A model generated the notes under the pieces. That model had not been told where the DNA came from. It did not search any database and saw only the letters and a list, made by a program, of their open reading frames with translations. The position numbers and the translations under genes are program-made. A stretch of 64,000 nt of DNA from Serratia proteamaculans (GTDB taxonomy: Bacteria; Pseudomonadota; Gammaproteobacteria; Enterobacterales; Enterobacteriaceae), in contig NZ_SWDE01000009.1 of NCBI RefSeq assembly GCF_013337185.1, positions 62,001 through 126,000 on the forward strand, in the 5' to 3' direction. Shown piece after piece: positions 52,990 through 63,805 of the stretch. Within the stretch, counting starts at the first letter, position 1. Each line of letters starts with the position of its first letter.

Positions 52990-54363
52990 ATGGCACTTTG
53001 GGGCGGACGGTTCAGTCAGGCGGCAGATCAGCGGTTCAAACAATTAAACGATTCTCTGCGCTTCGATTATCGCCTGGCGGAACAGGACATTGTGGGTTCG
53101 GTGGCCTGGTCGAAAGCGCTGGTCACCGTCAACGTATTGACGGCAACCGAGCAGCAGCAGCTTGAGCAGGCGTTGAACGGGCTGTTGGCGGAAGTGCAGG
53201 CCGATCCGCAGGCGATTGTCAGCAGCGATGCGGAAGATATTCATAGCTGGGTGGAGCAGAAGCTGATCGACCAAGTCGGCGATCTGGGCAAAAAATTGCA
53301 CACCGGTCGTAGCCGTAACGATCAGGTCGCGACCGATCTGAAATTGTGGTGTAAACAGCAGATTGGCGATTTGCATCAGGCCATTGTGCAACTGCAACAG
53401 GCGCTGGTGGAAACCGCCGAAGCCAATCAGGACGCAGTGATGCCGGGCTATACCCACCTGCAGCGTGCGCAGCCGGTGACTTTTGCCCACTGGTGTTTGG
53501 CCTATGTGGAAATGCTGGCGCGTGACGAAAGCCGTTTGCAGGACACGCTGAAGCGCCTGGATGTCAGCCCGCTGGGCAGCGGTGCGCTGGCTGGCACTGC
53601 CTATCCGATCGACCGTGAACAACTGGCCGGTTGGCTGGGCTTTGCTTCGGCCACCCGTAATAGTCTCGACAGCGTTTCCGACCGCGACCATGTGCTGGAG
53701 TTGCTATCCAATGCCTCCATCAGCATGGTGCACCTGTCGCGCTTTGCCGAAGACCTGATTTTTTTCAACAGCGGCGAAGCGGCATTCGTCGATCTGTCTG
53801 ACCGTGTGACTTCCGGCTCATCGCTGATGCCACAGAAGAAAAACCCGGATGCGCTGGAGCTGATCCGTGGCAAATGTGGCCGCGTGCAGGGTGCATTGAC
53901 CGGAATGATGATGACGTTGAAAGGCCTGCCGTTGGCATATAACAAAGACATGCAGGAAGACAAGGAAGGGCTGTTCGACGCGCTTGATACCTGGATGGAT
54001 TGCTTGCAGATGGCTGCGTTGGTGCTGGATGGGATTCAGGTGAAACGCCCGCGTTGTAAAGAAGCGGCGGAGCAGGGCTACGCCAACTCGACCGAACTGG
54101 CGGACTATCTGGTCGCCAAAGGCGTGCCGTTCCGTGAGGCGCACCATATCGTCGGTGAAGCGGTAGTGGAAGCCATTCGTCAGGGCAAGGCGCTGGAAGC
54201 CCTGCCGTTGACTGATTTGCAGAAATTCAGCGCAGTGATTGGCGACGATGTGTACCCGATCCTGGCACTGCAATCCTGTCTGGATAAGCGCTCAGCCAAA
54301 GGCGGCGTTTCTCCTCAGCAGGTCGCCAGCGCGATCGCCGCAGCGAAACAGCGTTTGGCTTAA
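52990..54363 (+). CDS. argH: Argininosuccinate lyase
   Basis: 457 aa fumarase-superfamily tetramer splitting argininosuccinate into arginine and fumarate. [35 protein letters not shown], and the mobile signature loop [20 protein letters not shown] with catalytic Ser are present. AGGAGTAAGGT precedes the ATG. The last gene of argCBGH. Confidence 0.97.
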   Translation: MALWGGRFSQAADQRFKQLNDSLRFDYRLAEQDIVGSVAWSKALVTVNVLTATEQQQLEQALNGLLAEVQADPQAIVSSDAEDIHSWVEQKLIDQVGDLGKKLHTGRSRNDQVATDLKLWCKQQIGDLHQAIVQLQQALVETAEANQDAVMPGYTHLQRAQPVTFAHWCLAYVEMLARDESRLQDTLKRLDVSPLGSGALAGTAYPIDREQLAGWLGFASATRNSLDSVSDRDHVLELLSNASISMVHLSRFAEDLIFFNSGEAAFVDLSDRVTSGSSLMPQKKNPDALELIRGKCGRVQGALTGMMMTLKGLPLAYNKDMQEDKEGLFDALDTWMDCLQMAALVLDGIQVKRPRCKEAAEQGYANSTELADYLVAKGVPFREAHHIVGEAVVEAIRQGKALEALPLTDLQKFSAVIGDDVYPILALQSCLDKRSAKGGVSPQQVASAIAAAKQRLA

Positions 54364-54380
54364 TTAGGTTACTCAATATC

Positions 54381-54420
54381 AAGGGCGCAGTTCATAGGCA
54401 GAACTGCGCCCTTTGTTTTT
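54381..54420. terminator. Terminator after argH
   Basis: AAGGGCGCAGTTC, 7-base loop, GAACTGCGCCCTT, then TGTTTTT. Confidence 0.88.
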
Positions 54421-54427
54421 GGCCGGA

Positions 54428-55876
54428 TTACTCGCCCGGGCAGCGCTGGCAGCGTTCGGCCTCGGCCTCGCCCAGTTTTAGTTTGGCCTGCAGATCGCGC
54501 AGTGCGGTGCGCAGGCCTTCTTCGATCACCGGATGGTAAAACGGCATGTCCAGCATCTGGTTGATAGTCATTTGCTGTTGGTGTGCCCAGGCCAGCAGAT
54601 GGGCGATATGCTCAACGTCCGGGCCCATCATCTCTGCACCGAGGAAACGCCCGGTACCCTGTTCGCCGTAGACATGCAGGATGCCCTTATTGCGCAGCAT
54701 CACGCGCGAGCGCCCCTGATTCTCGAACGACACCTCGCCGACTTCAAAACAACCACAGGCGCTAAATTTCTCGCTCAATTCGCGAAAGGTAGAGCCGACC
54801 ATGGCAATTTGCGGATCGGAGAAGACTACCGAGATCGCGCTGCGGCGCAGGCCTGGGCTGACTTCCGGGAAGCTGCCGGCGTTGCTCCCGGCAATACGTG
54901 CCTGATCGCTGGCTTCATGCAACAGCGGCAGTTGGTTGCTGGCGTCACCGGCGATAAAGATGTGCGGAACGCTGGTTTGCATCGTCAGGCGATCGGCCAG
55001 CGGCACTCCTCGGGCATCCAGCTGCAGGCCGGTATTCTCCAGGCCCAGATTATCGACGTTTGGTCGGCGACCGGTGGCGGCCAGTACATAATCCACCATG
55101 ATCTCCTGCGGCTTGCCGTGTAAATCCTGATAACGGATAAACACTTTGTCGCCTTCGCGCTGCATCATCTCCACTTTCACATCGGCATCAAGATAGAACT
55201 CTTCACCCAGGGTTTTAGCGGCGTAGTTGCGAACTGCGCTGTCAGTCAACGGGCCGACGGCGCCGCCAACGCCAAACACTTTGGTCTCTACCCCGAGACG
55301 ATGCAGCGCCTGACCCAGTTCCAGGCCAATCACACCTGGCCCGAACACTGCCACCGACTGTGGTAAATCATCCCAGTTGAAGACGTCGTCATTGACGATC
55401 AGTCTGTCACCCAGTGCATTCCAGGGCGCGGGCCAGCTTGGGCGGGAACCGGTGGCGATAACAATGCGCTGCGCCACGATGCGCGTATGTTCATCCACCT
55501 GTAGGGTGTTGTCGTCGATAAAACGGGCGTAGCCGCTAATTTTGTCGGCCGCTGGGATCTCGTCGACACCTTCCAGCACAAAGCCGACGAAGCGGTCGCG
55601 TTCGCGTTTGACGCGGTCCATCACTTCACGACCATTAATGGTGGTTTTGCCCGCGGGATACACGCCAAAGCCCGGCGCCCGCTCGATTTGATGCACCGCC
55701 TCGGCGGCGGCGATCAGTAACTTGGATGGCATGCAGCCAACGCGTGCGCAGGTGGTGCCGTAGGCCCCGCCCTCAATCATCACTACACTGGGGGTCGAAA
55801 GCTTGGCGGCGCGATAGGCGCCCAGACCGGCGGTGCCGCCACCGATAACGACGACGTCAACATTCAACTGTTTCAT
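54428..55876 (-). CDS. Lpd-like FAD disulfide reductase
   Basis: 482 aa pyridine nucleotide-disulfide oxidoreductase of the dihydrolipoyl dehydrogenase type. FAD motif VVIGGGTAGLGAYRA; redox-active CARVGC (near residue 44, within GTTCARVGCMPSKLL); second FAD motif IFIAGDASNQLPLLHEA; C-terminal base HPVIEEG. It ends with an extra CQRC motif. It is unlinked to 2-oxoacid dehydrogenase genes; instead it follows the peroxiredoxin-glutaredoxin gene, so its disulfide substrate may be glutathione-related. ATG 55876 has AGGAG 5 bases upstream. The true substrate is unknown. Confidence 0.82.
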   Translation of the reverse strand: MKQLNVDVVVIGGGTAGLGAYRAAKLSTPSVVMIEGGAYGTTCARVGCMPSKLLIAAAEAVHQIERAPGFGVYPAGKTTINGREVMDRVKRERDRFVGFVLEGVDEIPAADKISGYARFIDDNTLQVDEHTRIVAQRIVIATGSRPSWPAPWNALGDRLIVNDDVFNWDDLPQSVAVFGPGVIGLELGQALHRLGVETKVFGVGGAVGPLTDSAVRNYAAKTLGEEFYLDADVKVEMMQREGDKVFIRYQDLHGKPQEIMVDYVLAATGRRPNVDNLGLENTGLQLDARGVPLADRLTMQTSVPHIFIAGDASNQLPLLHEASDQARIAGSNAGSFPEVSPGLRRSAISVVFSDPQIAMVGSTFRELSEKFSACGCFEVGEVSFENQGRSRVMLRNKGILHVYGEQGTGRFLGAEMMGPDVEHIAHLLAWAHQQQMTINQMLDMPFYHPVIEEGLRTALRDLQAKLKLGEAEAERCQRCPGE

Positions 55877-55891
55877 ATCCACTCCTGAAAG

Positions 55892-55919
55892 CTAAAAAAA
55901 GGGCGGGCCGGAGCCCGCC
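55892..55919 (-). terminator. Terminator after the peroxiredoxin-glutaredoxin gene
   Basis: On the minus strand GGCGGGC, TCCG, GCCCGCC, CTTTTTTTAGC. It lies between the hybrid peroxiredoxin and the Lpd-like gene, so the latter needs read-through or its own promoter. Confidence 0.8.
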
Positions 55920-55953
55920 AAAAGTTCACGTTGGCTTTGTTATTACTTATAAA

Positions 55954-56685
55954 TCAGGCTGACAGGAAGGTTTCCAGGTCATCGCTACCGCCAATATGAC
56001 GGCCGCCGATGAACACCTGCGGTACCGTGGCACGGCCGCTGACGGCGCGCAGGCTGACGGTAGTCGCGTCCTGACCCAGTACGATCTCTTCATACTGGAT
56101 GCCACGATCCTGCAGCATTTGTTTGGCTTTGGCGCAGAACGGGCAGCCCGGCTTGGTAAACAGCGAAACCGACTCCTGCACTTTGAATTCTGGTGCCAGA
56201 TATTTCAGCATGGTGTCGGCGTCAGACACTTCAAACGGGTCGCCCGGCTTGTTGGGCTCGACGAACATTTTCTCTACTACGCCATTACGCACCAGCATCG
56301 AATAACGCCATGAGCGTGGGCCGAAACCCAGATCGGCTTTCTCGACCAGCATGTTCATGCCTTTGGTGAATTCACCGTTGCCGTCCGGCACGAAGGTGAT
56401 GTTTTCAGCATGTTGATCGGCTTTCCAGGCGTTCATTACGAAGGTGTCGTTCACCGAGACGCACAGGATGCTGTCAACGCCATGCTGTTTGAATACGCTG
56501 GACAGCTCGTTGTAGCGCGGCAGGTGGCTGGAAGAGCAGGTCGGAGTAAAGGCACCTGGCAGTGAAAACACGATAACGGTTTTATCTTTAAACAGGTCGT
56601 TGGTCGTTACATCGATCCATTGGTCACCCTGACGGGTGTGGAAGGTGACCTGAGGAACTTTTTTGCCTTCTTGACTGGTAAACAT
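55954..56685 (-). CDS. Hybrid peroxiredoxin-glutaredoxin (PGdx)
   Basis: 243 aa fusion. Residues 1-160 are a Prx5-type peroxiredoxin with the peroxidatic Cys in [16 protein letters not shown]. Residues 170-243 are a glutaredoxin with the active site GCPFCAKAK and the cis-Pro TVPQ, GG motif HIGGSDDLE. Such hybrids (as in Haemophilus) reduce peroxides with glutathione, without a separate reductant. AAGGGG lies 7 bases before ATG 56685. It is divergent from oxyR and faces the conserved OxyR operator, so induction by peroxide is likely. Confidence 0.92.
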   Translation of the reverse strand: MFTSQEGKKVPQVTFHTRQGDQWIDVTTNDLFKDKTVIVFSLPGAFTPTCSSSHLPRYNELSSVFKQHGVDSILCVSVNDTFVMNAWKADQHAENITFVPDGNGEFTKGMNMLVEKADLGFGPRSWRYSMLVRNGVVEKMFVEPNKPGDPFEVSDADTMLKYLAPEFKVQESVSLFTKPGCPFCAKAKQMLQDRGIQYEEIVLGQDATTVSLRAVSGRATVPQVFIGGRHIGGSDDLETFLSA

Positions 56686-56770
56686 GAATTAACCCCTTAA
56701 TTAGGAAAAATAATTTTTAGCTTTCAGCGTTATGCCGCTTTGATGGGACACATTATTGCCGCCGGGGGTT

Positions 56771-56818
56771 GATAGATCTAATCGCTCATTGCTATCTTAT
56801 CTATCGCCATGAGCTATC
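56771..56818. promoter_or_regulatory. OxyR operator between PGdx and oxyR
   Basis: Spaced ATAG/CTAT elements (GATAG 56771, GCTATC 56791, CTATCG 56801, GCTATC 56813). The stretch CTATCGCCATGAGCTATCG is almost the same as the remembered E. coli oxyR-oxyS operator. It should mediate OxyR autorepression and activation of the gene on the other side. Confidence 0.7.
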
Positions 56819-56836
56819 GTGGTCTGGAGGGAAACA

Positions 56837-57754
56837 ATGAATATTCGTGATTTAGAGTACCTGGTCGCCTTGGCCGAGCACCGGCATTTCCGCCGTGCCG
56901 CCGATTCATGCCATGTTAGCCAACCCACGCTCAGTGGGCAGATCCGCAAGCTGGAAGACGAACTGGGTGTGATGTTGCTCGAACGCACCAGCCGCAAGGT
57001 GTTATTTACCCAGGCGGGCCTGTTGCTGGTGGAGCAGGCGCGTACCGTGCTGCGCGAAGTCAAAGTTCTGAAAGAGATGGCCAGCCAACAGGGCGAAGCC
57101 ATGTCCGGGCCGCTGCATATCGGCCTGATCCCGACCGTTGGGCCTTATTTGCTGCCGCAGATCATCCCTACGCTGCATAAAACCTTTCCCAAGCTGGAAA
57201 TGTACCTGCATGAGGCGCAAACCCAACAGCTGCTGGCGCAACTCGACAGCGGTAAACTGGACTGTGCGATCCTGGCGCTGGTGAAGGAAACCGAAGCCTT
57301 TATCGAAGTGCCGTTGTTTGATGAGCCAATGAAGCTGGCGGTGTACTCCGATCACCCATGGTCGCAGCGCGACCGCGTGGCGATGCCGGATTTGGCAGGG
57401 GAAAAACTGCTGATGCTGGAAGATGGCCACTGCTTGCGCGATCAGGCAATGGGCTTTTGCTTCCAGGCCGGTGCCGACGAGGATACCCATTTCCGGGCGA
57501 CCAGCCTGGAAACGCTGCGCAATATGGTTGCGGCAGGCAGTGGTATTACGTTGCTGCCGTCATTGGCGGTACCGCCACAGCGTGAGCGTGACGGCGTGTG
57601 CTATCTCGACTGTTACAAACCTGAACCCAAGCGCACCATTGCGCTGGTGTACCGCCCCGGCTCTCCATTGCGCAGTCGTTATGAGCAATTGGCCGAGGCG
57701 ATCCGCGAGCACATGCAAAACTACCTGGGTACCACGCTAAAACAGGCGGTTTAA
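56837..57754 (+). CDS. oxyR: Hydrogen peroxide sensor and regulator OxyR
   Basis: 305 aa LysR-type regulator. [23 protein letters not shown] to [17 protein letters not shown]; the redox cysteines are in [15 protein letters not shown] (positions equivalent to Cys199 and Cys208). ATG 56837 has GGAGG 6 bases upstream and gives the E. coli length. Its 3' end overlaps the convergent sthA gene by 18 bases. Confidence 0.97.
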   Translation: MNIRDLEYLVALAEHRHFRRAADSCHVSQPTLSGQIRKLEDELGVMLLERTSRKVLFTQAGLLLVEQARTVLREVKVLKEMASQQGEAMSGPLHIGLIPTVGPYLLPQIIPTLHKTFPKLEMYLHEAQTQQLLAQLDSGKLDCAILALVKETEAFIEVPLFDEPMKLAVYSDHPWSQRDRVAMPDLAGEKLLMLEDGHCLRDQAMGFCFQAGADEDTHFRATSLETLRNMVAAGSGITLLPSLAVPPQRERDGVCYLDCYKPEPKRTIALVYRPGSPLRSRYEQLAEAIREHMQNYLGTTLKQAV

Positions 57755-59134
57755 GCCGTTCAGCGCTGCCACCCGGTAGGCTTCGGCCATGGTCGGATAG
57801 TTGAAGGTCGTATTAACGAAATACTCGATAGTATTGCCTTCACCTTTCTGTTCCATGATCGCCTGACCGATGTGAATGATCTCCGCCGCACGCTCACCGA
57901 AGCAGTGGATCCCAAGGATCTGCAGGGTGTCGCGATGGAACAGGATCTTCAGGCTGCCGACGTTCATCCCGGCAATCTGCGCACGCGCCAGATGTTTGAA
58001 CTGGGCGCGGCCCACTTCATACGGCACCTTCATCGCCGTCAGTTCCTGCTCGGTTTTACCGACGGAGCTGATTTCCGGAATGGTATAGATACCGGTAGGG
58101 ATGTCTTCAATCAGATGCCCGCTGGCTTCGCCGGAGGCAATTGCCTGCGCAGCAATACGGCCCTGATCGTAAGCGGCAGATGCCAGGCTCGGATAACCAA
58201 TTACGTCACCCACGGCATAAATGTGCGACAGCGCAGTCTGGTACATGCTGTTCACTTTCAGCAGGCCACGGCTGTCTGATTCAAGACCGACGTTCTCCAG
58301 CCCCAGTGAGTCCGTGTTACCGGTACGGCCGTTGGCATACAGCAGGCAGTCCGCTTTCACTTTCTTGCCGGATTTCAGGTGAACAATCACGCCGTCGTCG
58401 GTGCCTTCGATCTTCTCGAACTCTTCGTTGTGACGGATCACCACGCCGTTGTTCCAGAAGTGGTAAGACAGCGAGTCCGACATTTCCTGGTCGAGGAACG
58501 CCAGCAGGCGATCGCGGGTGTTGATCAGATCGACCTTCACGTTCAACCCACGGAAGATAGACGCATATTCGCAGCCGATAACCCCGGCGCCGTAAATGAT
58601 CACGTGGCGCGGTTCGTGGTTCAGTTCGAGGATTGAATCGCTGTTGTAAATGCGCGGATGGTTGAAATCGACGCTTGACGGGTTGTAAGGGCGCGAGCCG
58701 CAGGCGATAACGATATGATCGGCGCGGATGGTGTCCTGGGTGCCGTCCATATAGCTGACGCTGACGGTGTTGGCGTCGATAAAGCGTGCATCGCCGGCAA
58801 ACAGCTTGCATTGGTTACGCTCATAGAACCCTTGGCGCATCCGGGTTTGCTGGTTAATCACGTTATCGGCATGGCGCAAAATATCAGGGAATGTCGCGCT
58901 GAGCGTGCGTGAATTGTTATAAAGCGGGTTCTGGTTGAATTCGATAATGCGGCTAACGGCGTGGCGGAGGGCTTTGGACGGGATGGTACCCCAGTGGGTA
59001 CATCCGCCGCCTACGTTATTGTACCGTTCGATAACGGCCACGCGGGCGCCCTGTTTCACCAACCCCATAGCGGCACCTTCACCACCAGGGCCCGAGCCAA
59101 TAACTATGGCATCAAATTGATAGTGCTGTTGCAT
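57737..59134 (-). CDS. sthA: Soluble pyridine nucleotide transhydrogenase
   Basis: 465 aa FAD enzyme of the disulfide-reductase fold that moves hydride between NADPH and NAD+. The FAD motif [15 protein letters not shown] is intact; at the usual redox site it reads [14 protein letters not shown], with one Cys replaced by Thr, as known for this family. ATG 59134 gives the E. coli length. Convergent, overlapping oxyR by 18 bases; divergent from fabR. Confidence 0.96.
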   Translation of the reverse strand: MQQHYQFDAIVIGSGPGGEGAAMGLVKQGARVAVIERYNNVGGGCTHWGTIPSKALRHAVSRIIEFNQNPLYNNSRTLSATFPDILRHADNVINQQTRMRQGFYERNQCKLFAGDARFIDANTVSVSYMDGTQDTIRADHIVIACGSRPYNPSSVDFNHPRIYNSDSILELNHEPRHVIIYGAGVIGCEYASIFRGLNVKVDLINTRDRLLAFLDQEMSDSLSYHFWNNGVVIRHNEEFEKIEGTDDGVIVHLKSGKKVKADCLLYANGRTGNTDSLGLENVGLESDSRGLLKVNSMYQTALSHIYAVGDVIGYPSLASAAYDQGRIAAQAIASGEASGHLIEDIPTGIYTIPEISSVGKTEQELTAMKVPYEVGRAQFKHLARAQIAGMNVGSLKILFHRDTLQILGIHCFGERAAEIIHIGQAIMEQKGEGNTIEYFVNTTFNYPTMAEAYRVAALNGLNRLF

Positions 59135-59349
59135 AGGGGAGAGACCTGTCTTATACAAAATTACAACGGTATCTTAACATCATAGCGCTGAGTGCCCAAT
59201 CACCATTAGGCTTTTTGAGGCAAAGCACAAATGGTGCAGGCGGAAACTGTGACAGGGCGCGTTTGTATAAATGCTGTTGCAATAAAATTTGCTATATTGC
59301 CGGGTCTACGGCGTTAGACTGACAAAATGGATCTTATCTGGATATGCAT

Positions 59350-59982
59350 ATGGGCGTCAGAGCACAACAAAAAGAACGGACTCGTCGTTCCCTCATTGAG
59401 GCGGCCTTCAGCCAGCTAAGCGCCGAACGCAGCTTCGCCAGCCTGAGCCTGCGTGAAGTCTCGCGTGAAGCGGGCATCGCACCGACGTCATTCTACCGTC
59501 ACTTTCGTGACGTGGATGAGTTGGGGCTGACCATGGTTGATGAGAGCGGCCTGATGCTGCGGCAACTGATGCGCCAGGCGCGTCAGCGTATTGCCAAGGG
59601 CGGCAGCGTGATCCGCACCTCTGTCTCCACCTTTATGGAGTTTATCGGCAATAATCCCAACGCCTTCCGCCTGCTGCTGCGTGAGCGCTCCGGTACTTCA
59701 TCGGCCTTCCGTGCGGCGGTAGCGCGTGAGATCCAACATTTTATCGCCGAACTGGCAGATTACCTCGAGCTGGAAAACCATATGCCGCGCAGTTTTACCG
59801 AAGCGCAGGCTGAAGCTATGGTGACCATCGTATTCAGCGCCGGTGCTGAAGCGCTGGATATCGATATCGAACAACGGTGTCGTCTTGAGGAACGTTTAGT
59901 GCTGCAACTGCGGATGATTTCCAAAGGTGCTTATTATTGGTATCGCCGCCAACAAGAAAAAGCTTCTGTATCCCACGTATAA
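59350..59982 (+). CDS. fabR: Unsaturated fatty acid repressor FabR
   Basis: 210 aa TetR-family repressor of fabA and fabB that reads the unsaturated to saturated acyl balance. [26 protein letters not shown]. The effector domain matches E. coli almost throughout ([20 protein letters not shown]). ATG 59350 matches the E. coli start; ATG 59344, two codons earlier, is possible. yijD follows 13 bases later in one operon. Confidence 0.96.
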   Translation: MGVRAQQKERTRRSLIEAAFSQLSAERSFASLSLREVSREAGIAPTSFYRHFRDVDELGLTMVDESGLMLRQLMRQARQRIAKGGSVIRTSVSTFMEFIGNNPNAFRLLLRERSGTSSAFRAAVAREIQHFIAELADYLELENHMPRSFTEAQAEAMVTIVFSAGAEALDIDIEQRCRLEERLVLQLRMISKGAYYWYRRQQEKASVSHV

Positions 59983-59995
59983 AAGGTAGAAAGCG

Positions 59996-60364
59996 ATGGA
60001 AAAACCAAGCCGTGAGAATGGCACCTTACTGCTGGCGTTGATTGCCGGCCTTTCGATCAACGGTTCGTTCGCCGCGCTGTTCAGCTCGGTGGTGCCGTTT
60101 TCGATTTTCCCTATCCTGACTTTGGTGTTGGCGGTTTACTGCCTGCATCAGCGTTATCTGCACCGTGCGATGCCGGACGGCATGCCCAAGCTGGCCGCAG
60201 CGACCTTCCTGTTGGGGGTGTTGTTGTACAGTGCGATTGTCCGTGCCGAATACCCGCAGATTGGCTCCAACTTCCTGCCGGCTATTGTTTCCGTGGCGCT
60301 GGTGTTCTGGATTGGTATCAAGCTGAAAGCGCGTAAGGCGCTGGATGAGAATACGACGGCCTGA
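59996..60364 (+). CDS. yijD: DUF1422 inner-membrane protein YijD
   Basis: 122 aa with four predicted membrane helices ([68 protein letters not shown]). Conserved neighbour of fabR in enterobacteria; function unknown. AAGGTAGAAAGCG precedes the ATG. Confidence 0.9.
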   Translation: MEKPSRENGTLLLALIAGLSINGSFAALFSSVVPFSIFPILTLVLAVYCLHQRYLHRAMPDGMPKLAAATFLLGVLLYSAIVRAEYPQIGSNFLPAIVSVALVFWIGIKLKARKALDENTTA

Positions 60365-60375
60365 AGGGTGTAAAG

Positions 60376-60403
60376 CAGGGGCGCAGCAATAATAGCGCCC
60401 CTG
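60376..60403. terminator. Hairpin between yijD and trmA
   Basis: CAGGGGCGC, 10-base loop, GCGCCCCTG between convergent genes. T-runs are weak. Confidence 0.6.
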
Positions 60404-60408
60404 TCAGA

Positions 60409-61512
60409 TTAAACGCGTTTTTCCAACAGCACGCCGCATTCCATATGATGGGTGTACGGGAACTGATCGAACAGTGCCAGGCGGCTGATACTGTGGGTTT
60501 CCTGCAGGGTCTCCAGATTGGCGCACAGCGTTTCCGGGTTGCATGAGATATACAAAATACGCGGATAGGCCTGCACCATTTTCACCGTTTCATCGTCCAG
60601 CCCACTGCGTGGCGGATCGACGAAAATGGTTTCACAGTTATAGCTGCTTAAATCAATATCTTTCAACCGATTAAACTCGCGTACTCCGTTCATGGCTTGG
60701 GTGAAATCCTCCGCTGCCATACGGATAATCTGCACGTTATCGATCTGATTGGCCGCAATGTTGTACTGTGCCGCCGCGACCGAAGGTTTGGCGATTTCGG
60801 TAGCCAGCACCCGCTCGAAGTTACGCGCCAGTGCCAAAGAGAAGTTACCGTTCCCGCAATACAGCTCCAGCAAATCGCCTTTAGAGCCGGTGGTCACGTC
60901 CAGAGCCCACTCCAGCATCTGTATATTCAGTGCCGCATTCGGCTGGGTGAAGCTGTTTTCCACCTGGCGATAGATCATGTCGCGGCCGGCAACCGGCAGC
61001 ACTTCGTCTACATAATCCTGATCCAGCATGATTTTCATTTTAGACGCGCGGCCAATCAGCTGCAGGTCAAAGCCCTGCGCGCGCAGATCATCACGCAGCT
61101 TTTCTGCCTGCTGCTGCCATTCGTCGTCCAGCTTGCGGTGATACAGCAACGAGGCGATGATTTTGCCGCTGCGGGTCGACAGGTAGTCAATCTGGAACAG
61201 CTTGCGGCGCAGAATAGGCTCTGGCTTGATGGCGGCGATCAGTGCGCTCATCAGGCGGTTAATCAATTCGCTGGCGGCAGGGAACTTGTCGACGCGGATG
61301 CGTTGTTTGGTCTGCTGATCAAACATGATGTGGTACATCTCGTCTTCATCATGCCAGATGCGGAATTCGGCGCGCATGCGGTAGTGGCTTACCGGCGAGC
61401 GGAACACTTCCGGCTCGGGTGCCGTGAACGGTGACATCAGCGTTTTCAACCGGGCAGTTTTCTCCGCCAGTTGGTCATCGTAACGTTCAATAGGCAAATT
61501 CTCGGGCGTCAT
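60409..61512 (-). CDS. trmA: tRNA (uracil-54-C5)-methyltransferase
   Basis: 367 aa SAM enzyme making ribothymidine at position 54 of tRNA. SAM motif [16 protein letters not shown]; catalytic Cys in [27 protein letters not shown] is the DPPR motif. Length equals E. coli TrmA. Divergent from btuB; E. coli has the same trmA/btuB arrangement. Confidence 0.97.
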   Translation of the reverse strand: MTPENLPIERYDDQLAEKTARLKTLMSPFTAPEPEVFRSPVSHYRMRAEFRIWHDEDEMYHIMFDQQTKQRIRVDKFPAASELINRLMSALIAAIKPEPILRRKLFQIDYLSTRSGKIIASLLYHRKLDDEWQQQAEKLRDDLRAQGFDLQLIGRASKMKIMLDQDYVDEVLPVAGRDMIYRQVENSFTQPNAALNIQMLEWALDVTTGSKGDLLELYCGNGNFSLALARNFERVLATEIAKPSVAAAQYNIAANQIDNVQIIRMAAEDFTQAMNGVREFNRLKDIDLSSYNCETIFVDPPRSGLDDETVKMVQAYPRILYISCNPETLCANLETLQETHSISRLALFDQFPYTHHMECGVLLEKRV

Positions 61513-61648
61513 GTTTCTTCTCGTCAGGCAAAATTGATCAGCGGAGATTGTAGGGAATCAGTCCGTGAAGTCCAGTTTTGTCGTGTTTATTATTTGTAAC
61601 ATTGGTAGCAGTCTAGACATCTATTTACATTGATCGTAGCATTGTCGT
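61513..61648. promoter_or_regulatory. trmA/btuB divergent promoter region
   Basis: 136 bases upstream of the riboswitch aptamer; must hold the promoters of trmA and btuB. No clear boxes were assigned. Confidence 0.4.
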
Positions 61649-61912
61649 CCGGCCTCAAGCAGCGAGTGAAAAGGGAATCCGGTTCGAATCCGGAGCTGAC
61701 GCGCAGCGGTAAGGGGAAGTCACGGCGATAGCGTTTACGCAGACACTGTCCATTGCAGGATGGGAAGTCATCGCCCGGTGCAGGTAGCTCACTGGCCACC
61801 CGCAACTCCCAAGCCCGAAGACCTGCCGGTGTTACGTCGCAATGCCCGTGGCCGTCGCGAAATACCGGCCATGTTCCTGCGGCATCCGCCAATTAAGTTT
61901 GGATGCTTTTTC
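61649..61912 (+). ncRNA. Cobalamin riboswitch in the btuB leader
   Basis: Aptamer about 61649-61829: P1 arms CCGGC (61649) and GCCGG (61825), the conserved GGGAATCC...GAATCCGGAGCTGACGC segment, GCGGTAA, and the B12 box AAGCCCGAAGACCTGCC. The expression platform is GGCATCC (61881) pairing with GGATGC (61901), next to the btuB start, which would hide its ribosome site when adenosylcobalamin binds. The layout follows the E. coli btuB leader. Confidence 0.9.
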
Positions 61913-63805
61913 ATGACAATTACAAAAAATACACTGCTGGCGGTGGTTTCTTCGATCACGGCTTTTTCTGGATGGGCGCAAGACAACACCACAGCCAAGA
62001 ACAGCGATGACCTGGTGGTTTCCGCCAACCGTTTTCCACAGCCGGTTTCTTCCGTGCTGGCACCCACTTCTGTCGTCACCCGCGATGATATCGACCGCTG
62101 GCAGGCAAAAAGCCTGACCGATGTGATGCGCCGCCTGCCGGGCGTAGATGTGTCGCAAAATGGTGGTCTGGGGCAAGCCAGTTCGCTGTTTATCCGCGGT
62201 ACCAACTCCAGCCATGTCCTGGTACTGATTGACGGCATTCGTCTGAATCAGGCGGGCGTCAGTGGTTCTTCCGACCTCAGCCAAATTCCGATCTCGCTGG
62301 TGCAGAAAGTCGAGTTTATCCGTGGACCGCGTTCGGCGGTCTATGGCTCCGATGCCATCGGCGGTGTGATCAACATTATTACCACTCGTGAAAAAAACGG
62401 GACTACGCTTTCTGCCGGCATGGGGTCAAACGGCTATCAGGCCTATGACGCCTCTACCCAGCAACAGTTGGGCGACAGCACGGTGGCGACCCTCGCCGGC
62501 AACTATACCTATACCAAAGGGTATGACGTGGTGGCGAATCTGCCAGACAGCTTCGGTAACCCGGCGCAAACTGACCGCGACGGTTTCATGAGTAAATCTC
62601 TGTATGGCAGCATAGATCATAAGTTTAATGAGGCTTTCAGCGGATTCGTTCGCGGCTACGGTTATGACAACCGTACGGCTTATGATGGTAATTACAGTTA
62701 TTCCGACCCGGCACATTCAGACGCACTGCCGGATACCCGCCAGCTGTATAGCCAAAGTTGGGATAGCGGCCTGCGTTACCAGGACGGTATTTATGCCACT
62801 CAATTGATTGCCAGCTATAGCCACAGTAAGGACTATAACTACGATCCCAAGTATGGCCCTTATTCTGCCTCTGCAACTTTGGATGATTCCACCCAATACA
62901 ATGTGCAGTGGGGTAATACCTTCCAGGTTGCCAATGGCAATATCAGTACGGGTGTTGATTGGCAGGATCAGAAAATAGAGCCAGGCACGGCTTACATTAC
63001 CGACAGCAAGAGTCAGCGTAATACCGGGCTTTATCTGACGGCACAGCAGCAGATCGATTCCTTTACTCTGGAAGGGGCGGTGCGGGGTGATGATAACTCG
63101 CAATATGGCTGGCATGGCACTTGGCAAACCAGTGCTGCGTGGGAGTTTGTTGAGGGTTATCGTGCCATTGCCTCCTACGGGACTGCGTTTAAAGCACCGA
63201 ATCTGGGACAACAATACGGCAGCTTTGGCGGCAACCCGGATTTGAAGCCAGAGGAAAGCAAACAGTGGGAAGGGGGCTTTGAAGGATTGACTGGGCCGGT
63301 GACCTGGCGTGTCACGGGTTATCGTAACGATATAGACAACCTTATTAGCTATGCATCCAGCGGCTCTGGTTCTGCTTATTACAACGTTAATCAGGCAACC
63401 ATTAAAGGCGTTGAAGCTACGGCTTCCTTTGATACCGGGCCGTTGACCCACCAGATTGGCTATGACTATGTTGATCCACGCAATGCCAAAACCAACGAAG
63501 TTCTGCTCCGTCGTGCCAAGCAGCAGGTGAAATATGAGCTGGACTGGCAGGTCTATGATTTCGATTGGGCCGTGACCTACCATTATCTTGGGGAGCGTTA
63601 TGATGGCGACTACAGTGGTTACACTACGCGCACGGTCAAACTCGGCGGTGTCAGCCTGTGGGATCTCGCAGTTTCGTATCCGGTCACATCTCATCTGACA
63701 GTTCGTGGTAGAATCGCCAACCTGTTTGATAAAGATTATGAGACGGCTTATGGCTACGCTACTCCAGGAAGAGAATACTACCTCACTGGAAGCTATACCT
63801 TCTAA
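61913..63805 (+). CDS. btuB: Outer-membrane vitamin B12 receptor BtuB
   Basis: 630 aa TonB-dependent transporter. A signal peptide ([17 protein letters not shown]) precedes the TonB box DDLVVSANR. The plug domain (about residues 35-155, [48 protein letters not shown]) is followed by a 22-stranded barrel ending [12 protein letters not shown] with terminal Phe. ATG 61913 is the start; the frame upstream belongs to the riboswitch. Slightly longer than E. coli BtuB (614 aa). Confidence 0.97.
   Translation: MTITKNTLLAVVSSITAFSGWAQDNTTAKNSDDLVVSANRFPQPVSSVLAPTSVVTRDDIDRWQAKSLTDVMRRLPGVDVSQNGGLGQASSLFIRGTNSSHVLVLIDGIRLNQAGVSGSSDLSQIPISLVQKVEFIRGPRSAVYGSDAIGGVINIITTREKNGTTLSAGMGSNGYQAYDASTQQQLGDSTVATLAGNYTYTKGYDVVANLPDSFGNPAQTDRDGFMSKSLYGSIDHKFNEAFSGFVRGYGYDNRTAYDGNYSYSDPAHSDALPDTRQLYSQSWDSGLRYQDGIYATQLIASYSHSKDYNYDPKYGPYSASATLDDSTQYNVQWGNTFQVANGNISTGVDWQDQKIEPGTAYITDSKSQRNTGLYLTAQQQIDSFTLEGAVRGDDNSQYGWHGTWQTSAAWEFVEGYRAIASYGTAFKAPNLGQQYGSFGGNPDLKPEESKQWEGGFEGLTGPVTWRVTGYRNDIDNLISYASSGSGSAYYNVNQATIKGVEATASFDTGPLTHQIGYDYVDPRNAKTNEVLLRRAKQQVKYELDWQVYDFDWAVTYHYLGERYDGDYSGYTTRTVKLGGVSLWDLAVSYPVTSHLTVRGRIANLFDKDYETAYGYATPGREYYLTGSYTF

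Noticed and set aside
56686-56770. Possible OxyS sRNA
   Set aside because: No stretch resembles the E. coli OxyS stems or terminator; the space is the PGdx leader.
61760-61912. N-terminal extension of btuB
   Set aside because: This stretch is the riboswitch leader; the signal peptide begins at ATG 61913.
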